Shown here: positions 60,930-64,000 of the stretch, piece by piece
Numbering within the stretch: position 1 is the first letter of the stretch
Layout: the number at the start of each line of letters is the position of its first letter
Origin: Amaranthus tricolor
Taxonomy: Eukaryota; Streptophyta; Magnoliopsida; Caryophyllales; Amaranthaceae
Direction: 5' to 3'
Assembly (NCBI RefSeq): GCF_026212465.1
Contig: NC_080059.1
Location: 19,008,401-19,072,400, forward strand
Length of the DNA stretch: 64,000 nt
Made by a program: the position numbers and the translations under genes
Notes under the pieces: model-generated
The model's database searches: none
Seen by the model: only the letters and a program-made list of their open reading frames with translations
Told to the model about the DNA's origin: nothing

Positions 60930-61227
60930 TGCATTCAACAACCTTCTTCTTCCGTTGACTGCGGCTACTATGCGCTGAAGTATATGGACGACATTATAAA
61001 ATCTATGAAGGACTTTGGTGTCGAAAATATAGATGACGTATGTATTTGTTACGTTCTTAATTAAATATATTATTGGTAAAATCTAATGTTTCGATATTAA
61101 TCTTTTATTTTTATATTATATATAGGTTTTAAACGACATTCCGAGGGAAACACGCCCTTTGAGAAGTGAAGAGATGCGCGAATTAAAAGACAAGATCGCC
61201 GCGTATCTTGCTAATATTTGTCCTTGA
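60930..61227 (+). pseudogene. C48 protease-like exons of CACTA gene, Gln-Cys half
   Basis: Exon 60930-61037 encodes CIQQPSSSVDCGYYALKYMD: the oxyanion-hole Gln (60936-60941) and the catalytic Cys (TGC 60960-60962) of a ULP1/C48 peptidase. A GT-AG intron (61038-61125) leads to the last exon 61126-61227, which encodes VLNDIPRETRPLRSEEMREL and stops at TGA 61225-61227. These exons are intact. They complete the His/Asp/Gln/Cys set whose first half lies 11.7 kb upstream. In other CACTA proteins this module is sumo-protease-like; its role in transposition is unknown. Confidence 0.87.
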
Positions 61228-61446
61228 TAAATTGTAATTAGTATAGATTATTTTTTATACTTTAATGTATATTATATATATATATGTACGTACATAATAT
61301 TATATTATATATACGAGCGAGAGTTTATTATTACAAAGAGATTATTGATGATTATCATTGGATTATTATTGGATTAATCATTGTTATTTTACATTATTAT
61401 TGGATTATTATTAGAATAAAACGAAAAAACAAAAAAAAATATCTAT
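61228..61446 (+). other. CACTA 3' untranslated region
   Basis: AT-rich sequence with a TA-rich stretch (61266-61313) and GATTATTATTGGATTA reiterations. No gene. Confidence 0.6.
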
Positions 61447-61704
61447 TTGCTGCGGTCAGCACCCAAGACCGCAGCAAATATTACCACTTATTTGCTGCGG
61501 TTTTGGGGACTGACCGCAGCAAATAATACCACTTATTTGCTGCGGTTTTGGGGACTGACCGCAGCACATAATACCATTTTTTGCTGCGGTTTTTAACCGC
61601 AGCATTTAAAATAGGCTATTTGCTGCTATCACTATTGCTTGGGGCTAAAACCGCAGCAAATAATGACCAAAAAACCGCAGCAATTGAGGTTTTTTCAACT
61701 AGTG
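61447..61704 (+). repeat. Right subterminal repeats and TIR of CACTA
   Basis: Eight or more TTTGCTGCGGT motifs in both orientations, including a tandem ~50-bp unit (TTTGCTGCGGTTTTGGGGAC) at 61489 and 61539. The TIR is at about 61688-61704, followed by the AAT duplicate at 61705-61707. Confidence 0.92.
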
Positions 61705-61707
61705 AAT

Positions 61708-64000
61708 GTATATCAAATAATGTTGTGTGCCGATTTTCGTGCAAAACAAACCAAGTTTGAACTACTTTAATTCGCAAAAGTGCCAAAAAAGATTAAAAAC
61801 CTATAAAATCGCAACTTAACACGTAATTTCTAGCATATGACTATTATTTTATATTATAACCACATCAACACAATAATATATACCAAATAATCTTGTGAGC
61901 CAAGTTTCGTGAAAAACAAACGGAGTTTGAGCTACTTTATGCGCGAAAGTGCAAAAAAGCTTTAAAACGCATAAAATCGCATCTTAACATGTAATTTCTA
62001 GCATATGACTATAATTTTGAATTCTAACCACTTCAACACAATAATATATACCAAATAGTGTTGTGCGCCAAGTTTCATGCAAAACAAACCAAGTTTGAGC
62101 TACTTTATGCGCGAAAGTGCCAAAAAAGCTTAAAAACCCAGAAAATCACAACTTAACACGTAATTTCTAGAATATGAGTATTATTTTTATTTCTAACCAC
62201 TTCAAAACAATAATATATACCAAATAGTTTTGTGTGCCAAGTTTGATGCAAAACAACCAAGTTTGAACTACTTTATACACGAAAGTGCCAAAAAAGCTTA
62301 AAAACCCATAAAATCGCAACTTAATACGTAATTTCTAGCATATGACTATTATTTTGAAATTCTATCCATTTCAACACAACAATATATACCAAATAGTGTT
62401 GTGTGCCAAGTTTCGTGCAAAACAAACCAAGTTTGAACTACTTTATGCGTGAAATTCCCAAAAAAGCTTAACAACCCATAAAATCGCAACTTAACACGTA
62501 ATTTCTAGCATATGACTATTCTTTTAAATTCAAATCACTCCAACACAATAATATATATAACAAATAGTGTTGTGGGCCAATTTTCGTGCAAAACAAACCA
62601 AGTTTGAGCTACTTTATGCTCGAAAGTGCTAAAAAAGCTTCAAAACGAATAAAATCGCAACTTAACATCTTATTTCTAGCATATGACTATGATTTTTATT
62701 TCTAACCACTTCAACACAATAATATATACCAGATTGTTTTGTGTGCCAAGTTTCCTGCAAAATAACCAAGTTTGAGCTACTTTATACACGAAAGTGCCAA
62801 AAAAGCTTAAAAACCCATAAAATCACAACTTAACACGTAATTTCTAGCATATGAATATTATTTTAAATTCTAACCACTTCAACACAATAATATAAACCAA
62901 ATAGGGTTGTGTGCCAAGTTTCGCGCAAAACAAACCAAGTTTGAGCTACTTTATACGCGAAAGTGCAAAAAAAGCTTAACAACCAATAAATCGAAACTTA
63001 ACACGTAATTTCTAGCATGTAACTATTATTTTAAATTCTAATCACTCCAATACAATAATAAATACCAAATAGTGTTGTGTGCCAATTTTCCAACAAAACA
63101 AACCAAGTTTGAACTACTTTAATTCTCGAAAGTGCCAAAAAAGAATAAAAACCTATATAATCGCAACTTAACACGTATTTTCGAGCATATGACTATTATT
63201 TTCAAATCTTACCACTTCAGCACAATAATATATACCAAATTTTGTTGTGTGCCATTTTTCGTGCAAAACAAACCAAGTTTGAACTAATTTAATTCGCGAA
63301 AGTGCCAAAAAACAAAAAAAACCTATAAAATCGTAACTTAACACGTAATTTCTAGCATATGACTATTATTTTAAATTCTAACCATTTCAACACAATAATA
63401 GATAACAAATAGCGTTGTGTGCAAAGTTTCGTGCAAAACAAACCAACTTTGAGCTACTTTATGCGCGAAAGTGCCAAAAAATCTTAAAAACGCATAAAAC
63501 CACAACTTAACACGTAATTTCTAGAATATGACTATTATTTTAAATTCTAACCGCTTCAACACAATAATATATACCAAATAGTGTTGTGTGCCAATTTTCG
63601 TGCAAAACAAACCAAGTTTGAGCTACTTTATGCGTGAAAGTGCAAACAAAGCTTAACAACCCATAAAATCGCAACTTAACACGTAATTTCTAGCATATGA
63701 CTATTATTTTAAATTCTAATCACTCCATCACACAAATATATATACCAAATAGTGTTTTGTGCCAATTTTCGTGCAACACAAACCAAGTTTGAACTACTTT
63801 ACGCGCGAAAGTGCCAAGAAAGCTTAACAACCCATAAAATAGCAACTTAACACGTAATTTCGAACATATGACTATTATTTTCAATTCTAACCACTTCAAC
63901 ACAATATTATATACCAAATAGTGATCTGTACCATTTTTCGCGCAGAACAAACCAATTTTGAACTACTTTAATTCGCGAAAGTGCCCAAAAAGAATAAAAA
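61708..64000. repeat. ~170-bp satellite array, right block
   Basis: The array resumes in the middle of the monomer cut at 39288 (GTATATCAAATAATGTTGTG). The units are uniform, simple monomers like those at 36-39.3 kb, including the TCTAATCACTCCAACACA variant. It runs off the window end. Confidence 0.97.

Larger units (their letters stand above)
39292..61704 (+). mobile_element. CACTA (En/Spm-type) transposon with nested insertions
   Basis: 22.4-kb element. Both ends carry the CACTA-type terminal inverted repeat: AACTAGTGGAAAAAAAC at the left, where the first C has become A, and CACTAGTTGAAAAAACC read inward from the right. The 3-bp target duplication AAT (39289-39291 and 61705-61707) is characteristic of CACTA elements. 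Subterminal regions are packed with TTTGCTGCGGT repeats in both orientations. Closing the flanks over one AAT regenerates a normal satellite monomer. Inside is one degenerate multi-exon transposon gene on the plus strand (41458-61227), interrupted by two LTR retroelements. Without these two insertions and the LTR fragment, the element would be about 8 kb. Confidence 0.95.

Noticed and set aside
1..64000. CENP-B-box-like site or telomere repeat in the monomers
   Set aside because: I looked for the CENP-B box pattern and TTTAGGG runs and saw no convincing match; monomer length alone does not prove centromeric location.

Overview
This is plant nuclear DNA, almost entirely repetitive: a long array of an AT-rich ~170-bp satellite, broken by nested transposable elements. 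There is no ordinary host gene, tRNA, rRNA or CRISPR array. Plant origin follows from a CACTA (En/Spm-type) transposon with a ULP1-like C48 protease module, two Sirevirus-like Ty1/copia elements with an extra ORF downstream of pol, and initiator-Met-tRNA primer sites. A eudicot is likely. Chenopodium and its relatives are a guess from the satellite/CACTA combination, not something I can show.

Layout: (1) 1-8271 satellite. (2) 8272-18454, a minus-strand Sirevirus-like element (1489-bp LTRs, TSD CAAAC) with degraded gag, pol and ORF3. (3) 18455-39288 satellite. It contains a multi-kilobase duplication (segment A at ~4.0-8.3 kb plus B at 18.5-19.9 kb, repeated as A'B' at 19.9-25.3 kb) and an ~1.35-kb, 8-monomer higher-order repeat at ~25.3-32.3 kb. 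(4) 39292-61704, a 22.4-kb CACTA element inserted in a satellite monomer with a 3-bp AAT duplication. (5) 61708-64000 satellite again.

Inside the CACTA element, a degenerate multi-exon gene runs left to right: a transposase-associated N-terminus, a stub of tnp2, a Transposase_24-like region, and a C48 protease-like C-terminus. Its lesions include nonsense codons, a frameshift and loss of the tnp2 core. A 4.3-kb non-autonomous LTR element (43196-47494, 925-bp LTRs, TSD GGGAA) sits in one exon; its only long ORF is acidic and unrecognised. A second Sirevirus-like element (50564-60325, plus strand, TSD GAATT) sits in the intron that separates the protease His/Asp from its Gln/Cys.

The most interesting observation is that this CACTA intron carries a short array of the same satellite family that surrounds the transposon, in inverted orientation and apparently bounded by the splice sites. 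This suggests exchange between transposon and satellite: either the satellite arose by amplification of a transposon intron repeat, or the transposon captured satellite DNA. Other observations are the relative ages of duplication and insertions, a GGGAACAG octamer shared by unrelated LTR elements, a hairpin cluster in one LTR family, and mosaic LTR divergence. All coordinates and counts were made by eye.
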